64,000 bases of DNA from Pseudoalteromonas sp. T1lg75 (GTDB lineage: Bacteria; Pseudomonadota; Gammaproteobacteria; Enterobacterales; Alteromonadaceae): assembly GCF_002964705.1 (NCBI RefSeq), contig NZ_PQCD01000062.1, forward strand, positions 60,259 through 124,258. Direction: 5' to 3'. Below are positions 9,495 to 17,979 of the stretch, one piece after another. The translations under genes were made by a program, and so were the position numbers. A model generated the notes under the pieces. That model had not been told where the DNA came from. It worked only from the letters and a program-made list of their open reading frames with translations, and ran no database searches. Position 1 is the stretch's first letter, and every line of letters begins with the position of its first letter.

Positions 9495-10382
9495 GTGGGA
9501 TTAGGAGAAATAGCAGCGATCAGTGCCGCCGTAGTCTGGGCGTTTTCCACCCTGCTTTACAAAACCTTTAGCCATCACCTGTCGCCCTTACAGCTCAATG
9601 TCAGTAAAGGCTTACTTGCATCCCTGATGATGGTGGCAGCCATTGTTATCACCGGAGATTGGCAGATCCCGCAGCAAGTCGCCGCCTGGGGTTGGCTTAT
9701 CGCCGGTGGTATTATTGGTATCGCCATCGGCGACAGCGCGTATTTTGGCGCGCTGCGCAATATTGGTCCGGCGCGCACCCTGGTCATAGAGTCGCTCGCC
9801 CCGGCACTGGCGGGCATACTCAATATCCTTTTATTAGGCCACTACCTGTCAACCTTGGCCTGGGCAGGTATTATCGTCACCACGGCCGGCGTGGTGATAG
9901 CCATTAAGCCACAGCACGCCTTACCAAGCCTTGATAGGCGTCACTATTTTATCGGCGTGTCATTGGCGCTGCTGGCGGCGCTGTGCCAGGCCACCGGCAT
10001 GGTAATGTCGAAAGGGGCAATGAACCTCGAGTCCATGAGTAGTTTGTGGGCGGCAATGATACGCCTTGTCTCGGGCACCCTCACCGTGGCTTTGGTGGTG
10101 GCGCTGATCAAACACTCGGACCTGTATCAGGCAATCCGCTTAAAAGGCATAGATAAGAAGCATTGGTTGTTAGTAGCGGTATTCTTCGGCACCTTTATTG
10201 GTCTGTGGCTGCAATTAGCCTCGGTAAAATACACCGACCCAGCCATTGCCCAAACCCTCTTTGCCACCGCCCCGTTAATGGTGATGACCTTCGGCTTTTT
10301 TAAACGTGAGCCGGTGAGCGCAAACATGATCCTCGGCGGCGTTTTAGCTCTAGCCGGCGTCGGCATTCTACTGGCAAATTAA
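9495..10382 (+). CDS. EamA/DMT-family transporter
   Basis: 295 aa with about ten hydrophobic segments arranged as two EamA repeats, an inner-membrane drug/metabolite transporter. The repeat signature is visible in IGDSAYFGALRNIGPARTLVIESLAPALAGIL and again near the C-terminus (YTDPAIAQTLFATAPLMV). The start is GTG, preceded by AAGGGG; the next in-frame ATG would remove the first two membrane helices. Substrate unknown. Convergent with, and almost touching, the response-regulator gene (three bases between stop codons). Confidence 0.88.
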   Translation: MGLGEIAAISAAVVWAFSTLLYKTFSHHLSPLQLNVSKGLLASLMMVAAIVITGDWQIPQQVAAWGWLIAGGIIGIAIGDSAYFGALRNIGPARTLVIESLAPALAGILNILLLGHYLSTLAWAGIIVTTAGVVIAIKPQHALPSLDRRHYFIGVSLALLAALCQATGMVMSKGAMNLESMSSLWAAMIRLVSGTLTVALVVALIKHSDLYQAIRLKGIDKKHWLLVAVFFGTFIGLWLQLASVKYTDPAIAQTLFATAPLMVMTFGFFKREPVSANMILGGVLALAGVGILLAN

Positions 10383-10385
10383 TAC

Positions 10386-11036
10386 CTATTCCCTTAACAA
10401 TTCTTCAAATTTTATGGAATGGCTTTTAATCGCCAGTCTCAGCAGCTCATATGACTCTGTGATTTGTAGCTTTTCATAAATATTGCTTTTATGGGCATGG
10501 ACCGTCTTAACCGCTACATTTAACTTTTTTGCTATTAACTTTACCGAGTAACCAATGGCTAAAAGGTTAAAAACATCCCTTTCTCTTTGTGTCAGCTTCT
10601 GCACTTTGCTGGTCGAATCACTATGAGAGTTATAATAGATATTTTTAATAATATCCTGACCTAAATAACTATCGCCGTTTAGCGTACGCCTTATCGCCGT
10701 GATTATTTCATCGGATGCGTTTTGCTTGGATAAATACGCATTTGCACCAAGATTAATTGCTTCACTGACGTAGGGGTCGTTATCGTACATGCTCACAACG
10801 ATAATTTTAGCCTCCGGAGAGCACCGCTTTATCAGGGGGATTAGACCTAGCCCATTCTTATCCGGAAGTGATATATCTAAAATAGCAATATCAAATGTAC
10901 TAAGAGGTAGCTTCTGCTCTGCCGCCTGAAAGCTCGAGGCCTCTAGTGTTACGGTATGTGTATCATTGAGCTCGAGTAAGCGCTTGAAGCCTTCCCTGAC
11001 AATGGAGTGATCATCTATGAGAGCGATATTAATCAT
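10386..11036 (-). CDS. NarL/FixJ-family response regulator
   Basis: 216 aa from MINIALIDDHSIVREG. The receiver domain (about 1-120) has the acidic pair DD, the phospho-acceptor aspartate in DIAILDISLPDKNG, the conserved serine in VVSMYD and lysine in YLSKQN. A LuxR-type helix-turn-helix follows (LTQRERDVFNLLAIGYSVKLIAKKL, then VKTVHAHKSNIYEKL). It acts as a DNA-binding transcription factor activated by phosphorylation. It is divergent from a HisKA_3 histidine kinase gene at 11266, its likely partner, resembling a UhpA/UhpB pair. A TTG start four codons upstream is possible but too close to the AAAGGA site. Target genes are unknown. Confidence 0.9.
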   Translation of the reverse strand: MINIALIDDHSIVREGFKRLLELNDTHTVTLEASSFQAAEQKLPLSTFDIAILDISLPDKNGLGLIPLIKRCSPEAKIIVVSMYDNDPYVSEAINLGANAYLSKQNASDEIITAIRRTLNGDSYLGQDIIKNIYYNSHSDSTSKVQKLTQRERDVFNLLAIGYSVKLIAKKLNVAVKTVHAHKSNIYEKLQITESYELLRLAIKSHSIKFEELLRE

Positions 11037-11265
11037 GAATGTAAGCAATCCTTTTATACCAGAGCACCATTAAAACGCATCTGATCTAGAGACACAATTT
11101 TATTGACACTAAGGAGGGGTCCGTAAACAACTTAACGCCACCAGTTTAAGAGGTTTACCCAATAGATTACCTGTTCGTAACCTCTATAAAGACACCCAAG
11201 AATGGGTTAAGCTGGATGAACTCCAGCACCATAACCTCCCAAAGCTCAATATTGTGCAATTAATA

Positions 11266-12876
11266 ATGAAAAAAATAAGTTATAGATACTTGGGTATTTT
11301 CTTTATTATCTCGGGCGCTTACTCTTCGCTTTGGTATCACTCCTGGTACCTACCGGTGAGCTTCGCAGTAATTGACAATACCGCCAGCTGGTTTTTACCG
11401 GCTGGCTATCGCTTTGCGGCTTTTTTATTCGCACCAAAAAGATATTGGCTGGCTATTATTATTGGCGAATGGACCGCTATCATCCTAATAACTAATGAAC
11501 GCGGCGAAATACCCGCCTTAAGTAATTTCATTGCTACTACTTTCCCCGCGTTATTTTATTTATGCGCCGCCCACTTCTATTTAAAGCTTTATAGAAAGCC
11601 CGAATTAAAAACAACCCATCAGGTCTTTGGGTTAATTATGGGTGCTATCTGCGCTGCTACACTGACATCAGTAACACTGACCACAAGCATGATTTACCAT
11701 AATGAGCTGGCGACGATCCCTAAGACTGAGCTCTTTACTCAAACGCACCTGCTCAACGCAACTGCATTTGCCTTTGGCGATATTGTTGGGGTACTGCTTA
11801 TTTTGCCGCTGAGCATCTTGCTCGTAGAGATCTACGGTAAAAAAAAGCCTTCCTTAAAAATCACTAACAAAGGGATCTTTAAGATTTCATTTTCGCTTGC
11901 TCTATCCTTGTTGGCCATCTTAAACATCAATCAAATACCTTTATATTATATAAAAATACTCTCGGTGACTTTCGTGATAGCGGCATCTCATAAATGGGGC
12001 TGGAAGGGAGCCACCTTAAGCGTGTTCGCTATGTGTATTTTAGTTGTGTATACCGCTCTGAGAACAGATGTAGCAATTTCGGTCATTGAAAACCAAGCCT
12101 ATTTAATCACCATTGCATTTACGGCGCTCATTTTAGGCGCGGCAATCACCCAACAAAAAAGCGCAAATACAAAGCTACAGGAACAAAACTCAGCACTTAA
12201 CAGATTAAATACCCGCTACAAAGAGCAAGCAAAGAAAAACCAGTTACTCGCGACAAAAGTCGTTGAGATCCAGGAGCTGGAGCGTAAAAAAATATCAACA
12301 GAATTACACGACGATATTGGCCAAACCTTAACAGCGATAAGAACGGAGATAACCATCTTAGAGCAGCTCACAAAGGATAAAAAAGTACTCCAGTCTGCAC
12401 TCAATCTGCGCGCTCTATCGAACAAGGTGTATAACGTTACCCGCAACCTGATCATTTTATTACACCCTCGAGAGCTCAATGATTTAGGTTTGCAAAAAGC
12501 CTTACAAGGTAGGTCCTTAACTAAATTACTTGATAGCGCCGGGATAAATTACCACTTAAATATTGCAAGTGACTTAGATAACTTATCGGAAGATAAGAAA
12601 ATTGCCATTTATCGTATTATTCAGGAATCTTTTAACAACATAGTCAAGCATGCCGCTGCAGATAACGTCTATGTTGATTTATCTATTAAACAAAACCGGC
12701 TTCGACTCTCGGTAAAGGATGATGGCAAGGGCTTTGAAACTAAGAGGAAGGAGGCGTTCAATGGGGGTTTTGGCTTGCTCGGTATTGAAGAAAGAGCTTT
12801 GGCGCTAAAAGGAAGTTTCCAAGTAGATAGCTCAGGGTCTGGCACACACCTACTAATACAGCTTCCCGCTACCTAA
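11266..12876 (+). CDS. MASE1-domain sensor histidine kinase (HisKA_3 type)
   Basis: 536 aa from ATG at 11266; a GTG four codons upstream is an alternative. Residues 1 to about 300 are eight or so hydrophobic segments with the MASE1 feel (WFLPAGYRFAAFLFAPKRYWLAIIIGEW). A coiled coil follows (about 310-345), then the HisKA_3 phospho-acceptor motif ELHDDIGQTLTAIRTE. The HATPase region has N-box ESFNNIVKHA, DDGKGF and GFGLLGIEERALALKGSF. It is an inner-membrane sensor that should phosphorylate the divergent NarL-type regulator at 10386. The stimulus is not evident; MASE1 domains are integral-membrane sensors of unclear ligand. Confidence 0.9.
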   Translation: MKKISYRYLGIFFIISGAYSSLWYHSWYLPVSFAVIDNTASWFLPAGYRFAAFLFAPKRYWLAIIIGEWTAIILITNERGEIPALSNFIATTFPALFYLCAAHFYLKLYRKPELKTTHQVFGLIMGAICAATLTSVTLTTSMIYHNELATIPKTELFTQTHLLNATAFAFGDIVGVLLILPLSILLVEIYGKKKPSLKITNKGIFKISFSLALSLLAILNINQIPLYYIKILSVTFVIAASHKWGWKGATLSVFAMCILVVYTALRTDVAISVIENQAYLITIAFTALILGAAITQQKSANTKLQEQNSALNRLNTRYKEQAKKNQLLATKVVEIQELERKKISTELHDDIGQTLTAIRTEITILEQLTKDKKVLQSALNLRALSNKVYNVTRNLIILLHPRELNDLGLQKALQGRSLTKLLDSAGINYHLNIASDLDNLSEDKKIAIYRIIQESFNNIVKHAAADNVYVDLSIKQNRLRLSVKDDGKGFETKRKEAFNGGFGLLGIEERALALKGSFQVDSSGSGTHLLIQLPAT

Positions 12877-13035
12877 GAAGTTTTCCTAGTCTTTTTAGGA
12901 AGTCTTCCCCTTAATTTAAAGACATCGATTTGTAAAACTAGCGACTGTTAAAAAGTTGTTACTGACCTCTCAAATAATGAGCTTAAATAATCGCTTATCA
13001 TTTGTGGAGTCACATCGTTTACAAGGAAATAATTG

Positions 13036-14592
13036 ATGCCTAAGTTAAAGCTCCTCACCTCCCTGTGTTTATTCTCCACCCTGATCAGCGGCTGCGGTGG
13101 TGGCGGCAGCAACAATGAAACACCTCCGCTCTCAAGTAACTCCGCTCCCAAGGTTAGGTTATCTGATATCAGCACCGATGAGGGCCTTTCACTGAGCATT
13201 AAGGCTGATGCAACGGATGCCGATGGGGATGCCTTAACCTACACTTGGTCACAAACCAGTGGCAATGAGTTGACTTATACCGTCACAGGTTCAGAACTCC
13301 AACTCATAGCACCTGAAGTTAATGAGGACACAAACTTTACCTTCGAAGTGAGCGTGTCGGATGGTATTGCTTCTACAACTAAATCAATGACACTGTCGGT
13401 AAGAGATATAGATTTAACACAGCAAGAAGCGTACGAGCAGCTATCTCAACTAGTATCAACAATTCCAGATTTGGAATGGCATCATTTTGGCGATATCGAT
13501 TTAGGGGGTGATGGTGACTTGGACATTATTATCACCCGCGATATGAATAATGGCACCTCCCAAAATGCTACGGCCCTTATTTACGATTCTAAAGCTGGCT
13601 ACACTATCAAGGAATTAAATATTGCGGCGGTTGCTCGTCGCATTGTAGTTAGTGACTTCAATAAAGATAACTTAGACGATATTTACCTTCCTAACCATGG
13701 GCGCGAATGGGGCGCTAACGACGAAATTGGCGGTAATAATAGTATTTGGCTGCAAGCGGATAACAGTGATCTCATCAGCACAGGTCAATTTGATCATATA
13801 GCCGATTATACGCATGGCGGATGCACTCTTGATTTCAATAATGATGGAGCGGTGGATATATTTGATGTCAATGTTTATCAACAAGCTCCCCGCCTCTGGC
13901 TGAATGATGGGCAGGGCAATTTTAATGAGCAACCCAACGCCTACCCAGAAGATTTAACAGCGGTTACTTTTACCTGGTGTGTGGCCGGTGACTTTAATAA
14001 AGATGGTTTTGACGACGTTATCATGGGCGCCAATAGCGGCAATGATCTGCAAGATGGCGGTGGCAATCAAGTTGGCAACTCACATGTGTTTTTAGCAGGT
14101 AACGGGACAGAATTTTCATATTCTGCGAACACCAGTTTAATACCCACCAATATAGCTAACCCAGCAGGCAATGATCCAGAATTTGGGGGAGCCTGGGCGG
14201 TAGCCACGGTTGGCATGGAAATTATTAACTACAACAATGACCAGTGCTTAGATTTTATTAGCTATACAACAGATTATTTATACCAACATCACTTTCAAGT
14301 TTGGGAAGGAAGTTGTGATGGCAAATTCAAAAACGCTTTTAGTCATCACAGCGAGAAAGACACCGCCGATGAAATTAATGTCGCAGGCTTAGGCTTTGCT
14401 GTCAGAGATATAAATGGTGATGGACTTCAAGACTTTTATACCTATGAAAATCACACCCCCATAAACGACGTAACCAAAGAGTTTGTATTTATTCAAACAA
14501 CCGACGGTAACTTTTCTCAAACTGAGTTCACTAAAGCGATTGGCTATAACCTGTTACCAAGCCATTGGCTAGGTCTTAAGTGGCTAGAGTAA
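13036..14592 (+). CDS. FG-GAP/VCBS-repeat lipoprotein
   Basis: 518 aa from the ATG at 13036, preceded by AAGGAA. The signal peptide ends in lipobox LISGC (Cys about 20), followed by Gly- and Ser-rich linker. Residues about 40-125 look like an Ig/cadherin-like domain (DADGDALTYTWSQTSGNE). The rest carries repeated calcium-binding blade motifs of the FG-GAP type, such as DIDLGGDGDLDII, DFNKDNLDDI, DFNNDGAVDIF, DFNKDGFDDVI and DINGDGLQDFY, predicting a beta-propeller. It is probably an outer-membrane-attached, Ca2+-binding exported protein; binding partner unknown. It follows the histidine kinase gene with a 156-bp gap and may have its own promoter. Confidence 0.87.
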   Translation: MPKLKLLTSLCLFSTLISGCGGGGSNNETPPLSSNSAPKVRLSDISTDEGLSLSIKADATDADGDALTYTWSQTSGNELTYTVTGSELQLIAPEVNEDTNFTFEVSVSDGIASTTKSMTLSVRDIDLTQQEAYEQLSQLVSTIPDLEWHHFGDIDLGGDGDLDIIITRDMNNGTSQNATALIYDSKAGYTIKELNIAAVARRIVVSDFNKDNLDDIYLPNHGREWGANDEIGGNNSIWLQADNSDLISTGQFDHIADYTHGGCTLDFNNDGAVDIFDVNVYQQAPRLWLNDGQGNFNEQPNAYPEDLTAVTFTWCVAGDFNKDGFDDVIMGANSGNDLQDGGGNQVGNSHVFLAGNGTEFSYSANTSLIPTNIANPAGNDPEFGGAWAVATVGMEIINYNNDQCLDFISYTTDYLYQHHFQVWEGSCDGKFKNAFSHHSEKDTADEINVAGLGFAVRDINGDGLQDFYTYENHTPINDVTKEFVFIQTTDGNFSQTEFTKAIGYNLLPSHWLGLKWLE

Positions 14593-14795
14593 ATTATCCC
14601 GAGTACTCTAACTTGAATCGGAGTGATTGGGGTATGTACTAAACCAGGCATAGCAATCACTCAGTTCCGCTGTTTTCAAGCTGGATTTTAAACCTATACT
14701 GGCCCCCTAAATCAGGCCCTATGCGTTGACTGCTCCGTAGCCGAGACTCTACAATAGCGGCTGATAATTTTAGTCATATTGCAAAGGTTCCTTTC
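14593..14795 (+). promoter_or_regulatory. ettA promoter region (sigma-70-like -35/-10 at 14726-14755)
   Basis: TTGACT at 14726-14731 and TACAAT at 14750-14755 with an 18-bp spacer, about 40 bases before the ettA start. This is the strongest sigma-70-like pair I found by eye in the window. Confidence 0.6.
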
Positions 14796-16469
14796 ATGGT
14801 TTTACCTGATAAGTTTATTTTCTCGATGAGTCGAGTGTCTAAGGTTGTGCCACCCAAGCGCACCATCCTAAAAGACATTTCTCTGCACTTTTTCCCTGGC
14901 GCAAAAATTGGCGTACTTGGTCTAAACGGCTCGGGTAAATCTACCCTGCTACGCATCATGGCCGGCGTTGATAAAGATTTTGAAGGTGAGGCCCACCCTC
15001 AACCGGGCGTGAAAATTGGTTACCTGCCGCAGGAACCGGTGCTTGATGAAAGCAAAACAGTGCGTGAAGTGATTGAAGAAGCGGTAAGCGAAGTTAAAAA
15101 CGCCCTGACTCGCCTTGATGAAGTATATGCCGAATACGCCATGGAAGACGCGGACTTTGACGCCCTGGCCAAAGAGCAAGGCGAACTTGAAGCCATTATC
15201 CAGGCCCATGATGGTCACAACCTGGACAACGCCCTGGAGCGTGCCGCCGATGCCCTGCGTTTACCTGCGTGGGATGCGAAAATTGAGCACCTTTCCGGTG
15301 GTGAGCGTCGCCGTGTAGCGATTTGCCGTTTGCTACTTGAAAAGCCAGACATGCTTATTCTCGACGAACCGACCAACCACCTGGATGCAGAATCGGTAGC
15401 CTGGTTGGAGCGCTTCCTACACGATTACGAAGGCACAGTAGTGGCGGTAACCCACGACCGTTATTTCCTTGATAATGTAGCCGGTTGGATCCTTGAGCTT
15501 GACCGTGGTGAAGGTATTCCATGGGAAGGTAACTACTCATCTTGGCTAGAGCAAAAAGATGCCCGTTTGCAACAAGAGCAAAAGGCAGAAAAAGCACGCC
15601 AGAAGTCGATTGCTCAAGAGCTTGAGTGGGTGCGTTCAAACCCTAAAGGTCGTCAGGCCAAGTCTAAGGCGCGTATGGCCCAGTTTGCCGAGCTACAGCA
15701 AAGCGATTACCAAAAGCGTAACGAAACGAACGAGCTGTTTATTCCACCGGGTCCACGCCTGGGCGATCAGGTTATCGAGGTTAAAGGTCTGAACAAGAGC
15801 TTTGGCGATCGCCAGTTGATCGACAACCTGGATTTCAACGTGCCTAAGGGTGCCATCGTCGGCATTATCGGTGCTAACGGTGCCGGTAAATCGACCCTGT
15901 TCAAAATGCTAAGCGGTGAAGAGCAGCCGGATAGCGGTGAAATCACTATCGGTGAAACCGTGGAGCTGGCCACCGTGGATCAGTTCCGTGGCAATATGGA
16001 CGAAACCAAGACCGTATTCCAAGAAATCGCCGACGGCCAGGACGTGCTAAAAGTGGGTAACTTCGAGTTCCCAAGCCGTGCCTATGTGGGTCGCTTTAAC
16101 TTCAAAGGCAACGACCAGCAGAAGTTTGTTAAAGACCTCTCTGGTGGTGAGCGCAACCGTTTACACCTTGCCAAACTGCTTAAGGCCGGCGGCAACGTCT
16201 TGCTACTGGATGAGCCTACCAACGACCTGGACGTAGAAACTCTGCGCGCCCTGGAGAATGCGATTCTAGAATTCCCGGGCTGTGTGATGGTAATTTCGCA
16301 CGACCGTTGGTTCCTGGACCGCATCGCCACCCATATCCTGGATTACCGTGACGAAGGTCAGATCAACTTCTTCGATGGCAACTACACAGAGTACGAAGCC
16401 TGGTTGAAGAAAACGCTGGGCGCCGATGCGGCACAGCCCAAGCGTATTAAATATAAGAAAATTGGTTAA
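14796..16469 (+). CDS. ettA: energy-dependent translational throttle protein EttA (ABC-F)
   Basis: 557 aa, matching the E. coli EttA length and order. Two ABC domains are visible: Walker A GLNGSGKST (about residues 48-56), signature LSGGERRRV and Walker B LLILDEPTNHLDAESVAWL; then Walker A GANGAGKST (about 363), signature LSGGERNRL and LLLDEPTNDLDVETLRAL. The arm and P-site linker carry KARMAQFAELQQSDYQKRNE. EttA binds the ribosomal E site and gates entry into elongation according to ATP/ADP ratio. It has no membrane segment. Codon use is strongly biased, as expected for a highly expressed gene. Confidence 0.97.
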   Translation: MVLPDKFIFSMSRVSKVVPPKRTILKDISLHFFPGAKIGVLGLNGSGKSTLLRIMAGVDKDFEGEAHPQPGVKIGYLPQEPVLDESKTVREVIEEAVSEVKNALTRLDEVYAEYAMEDADFDALAKEQGELEAIIQAHDGHNLDNALERAADALRLPAWDAKIEHLSGGERRRVAICRLLLEKPDMLILDEPTNHLDAESVAWLERFLHDYEGTVVAVTHDRYFLDNVAGWILELDRGEGIPWEGNYSSWLEQKDARLQQEQKAEKARQKSIAQELEWVRSNPKGRQAKSKARMAQFAELQQSDYQKRNETNELFIPPGPRLGDQVIEVKGLNKSFGDRQLIDNLDFNVPKGAIVGIIGANGAGKSTLFKMLSGEEQPDSGEITIGETVELATVDQFRGNMDETKTVFQEIADGQDVLKVGNFEFPSRAYVGRFNFKGNDQQKFVKDLSGGERNRLHLAKLLKAGGNVLLLDEPTNDLDVETLRALENAILEFPGCVMVISHDRWFLDRIATHILDYRDEGQINFFDGNYTEYEAWLKKTLGADAAQPKRIKYKKIG

Positions 16470-16481
16470 TTAACCAATTGC

Positions 16482-16506
16482 AAAAGCCCCAGCAATGGGG
16501 CTTTTT
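16482..16506 (+). terminator. Rho-independent terminator after ettA
   Basis: Stem AAAAGCCCC/GGGGCTTTT with a T run, 13 bases past the ettA stop. A separate perfect 20-bp palindrome (16460-16479) lies just upstream over the stop codon. Confidence 0.9.
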
Positions 16507-16580
16507 GTGCTTAGGTCCCATAGACAAAATTACTCGGCGCCAGCTAAACTGAACAAATACCCTGCTTTTTAGGAATGCTT

Positions 16581-16949
16581 ATGCACGAGCGTCGCCACTT
16601 TACCCGGGTGCTGTTTCACCGCCCAGCCCTAGTTACCGACAATCAACATCAGTACCACTGCCAATTACTCGACCTCTCTCTTAAAGGTGCCCTGATCAGC
16701 CACCCAGAGAACTTTAACCCAACCCCCGGAACTAACCTGCAACTGAGCTTCACTCTCGACGAAACCGATATCGACATTCAGATGAATACCGAAGTCGCGC
16801 ATATCGAGGAGCTGCATATAGGTTTACGCTGCACCCTCATTGACTTAGATAGCGCCGCTCATCTCAAACGTCTTATTGAACTTAACGTCGGGGATGATAA
16901 GCTATTGCACCGAGAGCTGGTACAGCTAGCCTCGGTGGAACAACAATAA
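16581..16949 (+). CDS. PilZ-domain protein
   Basis: 122 aa from ATG 16581, chosen because AGGA lies six bases before it; an ATG two codons upstream abuts that site. It is a single PilZ domain with the cyclic di-GMP-binding arginine motif RRHFTR at the N-terminus and the second motif DLSLKGALI (D-x-S-x-x-G) about 25 residues later. A soluble cytoplasmic c-di-GMP receptor is predicted. It lies 25 bases before the yjfL-like gene and may be first in that operon. Downstream partner unknown. Confidence 0.88.
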   Translation: MHERRHFTRVLFHRPALVTDNQHQYHCQLLDLSLKGALISHPENFNPTPGTNLQLSFTLDETDIDIQMNTEVAHIEELHIGLRCTLIDLDSAAHLKRLIELNVGDDKLLHRELVQLASVEQQ

Positions 16950-16974
16950 AACAGACTCAGTGAGAGCAGCAATT

Positions 16975-17379
16975 ATGATCATGGAATCCATGCAGGGGTT
17001 TATTCCCTTTTTGATGTACTTTGGCCTTGGCTACCTTTTAGTTTTGGCGTTTTTGTTTTTATACACTTTGGTCACACCCCACTGTGAGTGGACCTTAATG
17101 AAAGAAAACAATGCCGCCGCCGCAACCGCATTTAGCGGCGCCTTTATTGGTTTTACCCTACCGGTTGCCAGTGCCGCAGTGAACTCGGTATCCATTATTG
17201 ACTTCGCTATCTGGGGTGTCATTGCCGGTGTCATGCAACTTATTACCTTTTTCCTAGTGCGCCTGTACATGCCTAAACTGTCGGAAAAAATTGCCGATGG
17301 CCATATGAGCGCCGGTGCCTTTTTGGGTATTGCGTCACTTGCGACCGGGATCCTTAACGCTGCTTGTATTACCTACTAG
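16975..17379 (+). CDS. yjfL: DUF350 membrane protein, YjfL-like
   Basis: 134 aa from ATG 16975 (GAGAG eight bases upstream; a GTG at 16960 is the alternative). It has four hydrophobic segments and the DUF350 pattern, including ENNAAAATAFSGAFIGFTLPVASA and a second repeat AGAFLGIASLATGILNAAC. Inner-membrane protein of unknown activity. It is followed by a DUF1190 lipoprotein and a glutathionylspermidine-synthase-like ligase, the order of yjfL-yjfM-yjfC in E. coli. Confidence 0.85.
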   Translation: MIMESMQGFIPFLMYFGLGYLLVLAFLFLYTLVTPHCEWTLMKENNAAAATAFSGAFIGFTLPVASAAVNSVSIIDFAIWGVIAGVMQLITFFLVRLYMPKLSEKIADGHMSAGAFLGIASLATGILNAACITY

Positions 17380-17391
17380 GGAGCAGTGATA

Positions 17392-17979
17392 ATGAAAAGG
17401 ACTAATAAGTTAAAACTGACCCTGATGCTTGGCGCCACGGCAGGACTCAGTGGCTGTGGCGACCCGGACGAATCGGCCTTGCTCTTTAACGATGCCGAAG
17501 ATTGTATGAGCTTTGGTGTCGAACAGGACGTGTGTCAGGCACAGTACCAGGAAGCCCTAGCTAATCACGCCATTGAAGCGCCCAAATACGTCAACGAAAA
17601 CCTCTGCGAGAATGACTTTGGTTTTGACCAATGCGAACAGGAAGGCAGTATCTGGCGGCCTATTATGGCCGGCTTTATGATAGCCGCGGTGGCCGAAGCG
17701 GTCGATGAAGGCCTCGACCTGATGAAAAAGAAAAAGCGTAAAAAATACGCCTACCTGGGTGGCAGTTACTACTCGGGTGCCAAACCCCTGTATCGCTCCC
17801 GCGATGACTTTTTCAGTTTTCGTAACGCCAACAACGACTATATCGGCTCGGTTAATAACCGCGGCACCACCATGGTGAAAAAGTCCAAGATCCACTATAC
17901 CAGCAAGCCAAAATCTGTGACCCGCTCACGCGGCGGTTTTGGCCGTCGTGCCGCATCACGCAGCAGCTTTGGTGGTTAG
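17392..17979 (+). CDS. yjfM: DUF1190 lipoprotein, YjfM/YgiB-like
   Basis: 195 aa from ATG 17392 (GGGAGCAG upstream). A signal peptide with lipobox GLSGC (Cys about 23) is followed by a Cys-containing region (EDCMSFGVEQDVCQAQYQEAL, ENLCENDFGFDQCEQ) typical of DUF1190. A hydrophobic alpha-helix comes next (IMAGFMIAAVAEAV), then a lysine-rich stretch (MKKKKRKKYAYLGG) and a Ser/Arg/Gly-rich tail (RGGFGRRAASRSSFGG). It is predicted to be an exported lipoprotein. Its TAG stop abuts the ATG of the ligase gene, indicating translational coupling. Confidence 0.85.
   Translation: MKRTNKLKLTLMLGATAGLSGCGDPDESALLFNDAEDCMSFGVEQDVCQAQYQEALANHAIEAPKYVNENLCENDFGFDQCEQEGSIWRPIMAGFMIAAVAEAVDEGLDLMKKKKRKKYAYLGGSYYSGAKPLYRSRDDFFSFRNANNDYIGSVNNRGTTMVKKSKIHYTSKPKSVTRSRGGFGRRAASRSSFGG

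Noticed and set aside
12948..13199. 83-residue minus-strand frame overlapping the FG-GAP lipoprotein start
   Set aside because: It is antisense to a clear signal peptide and lipobox and has no recognisable domain.
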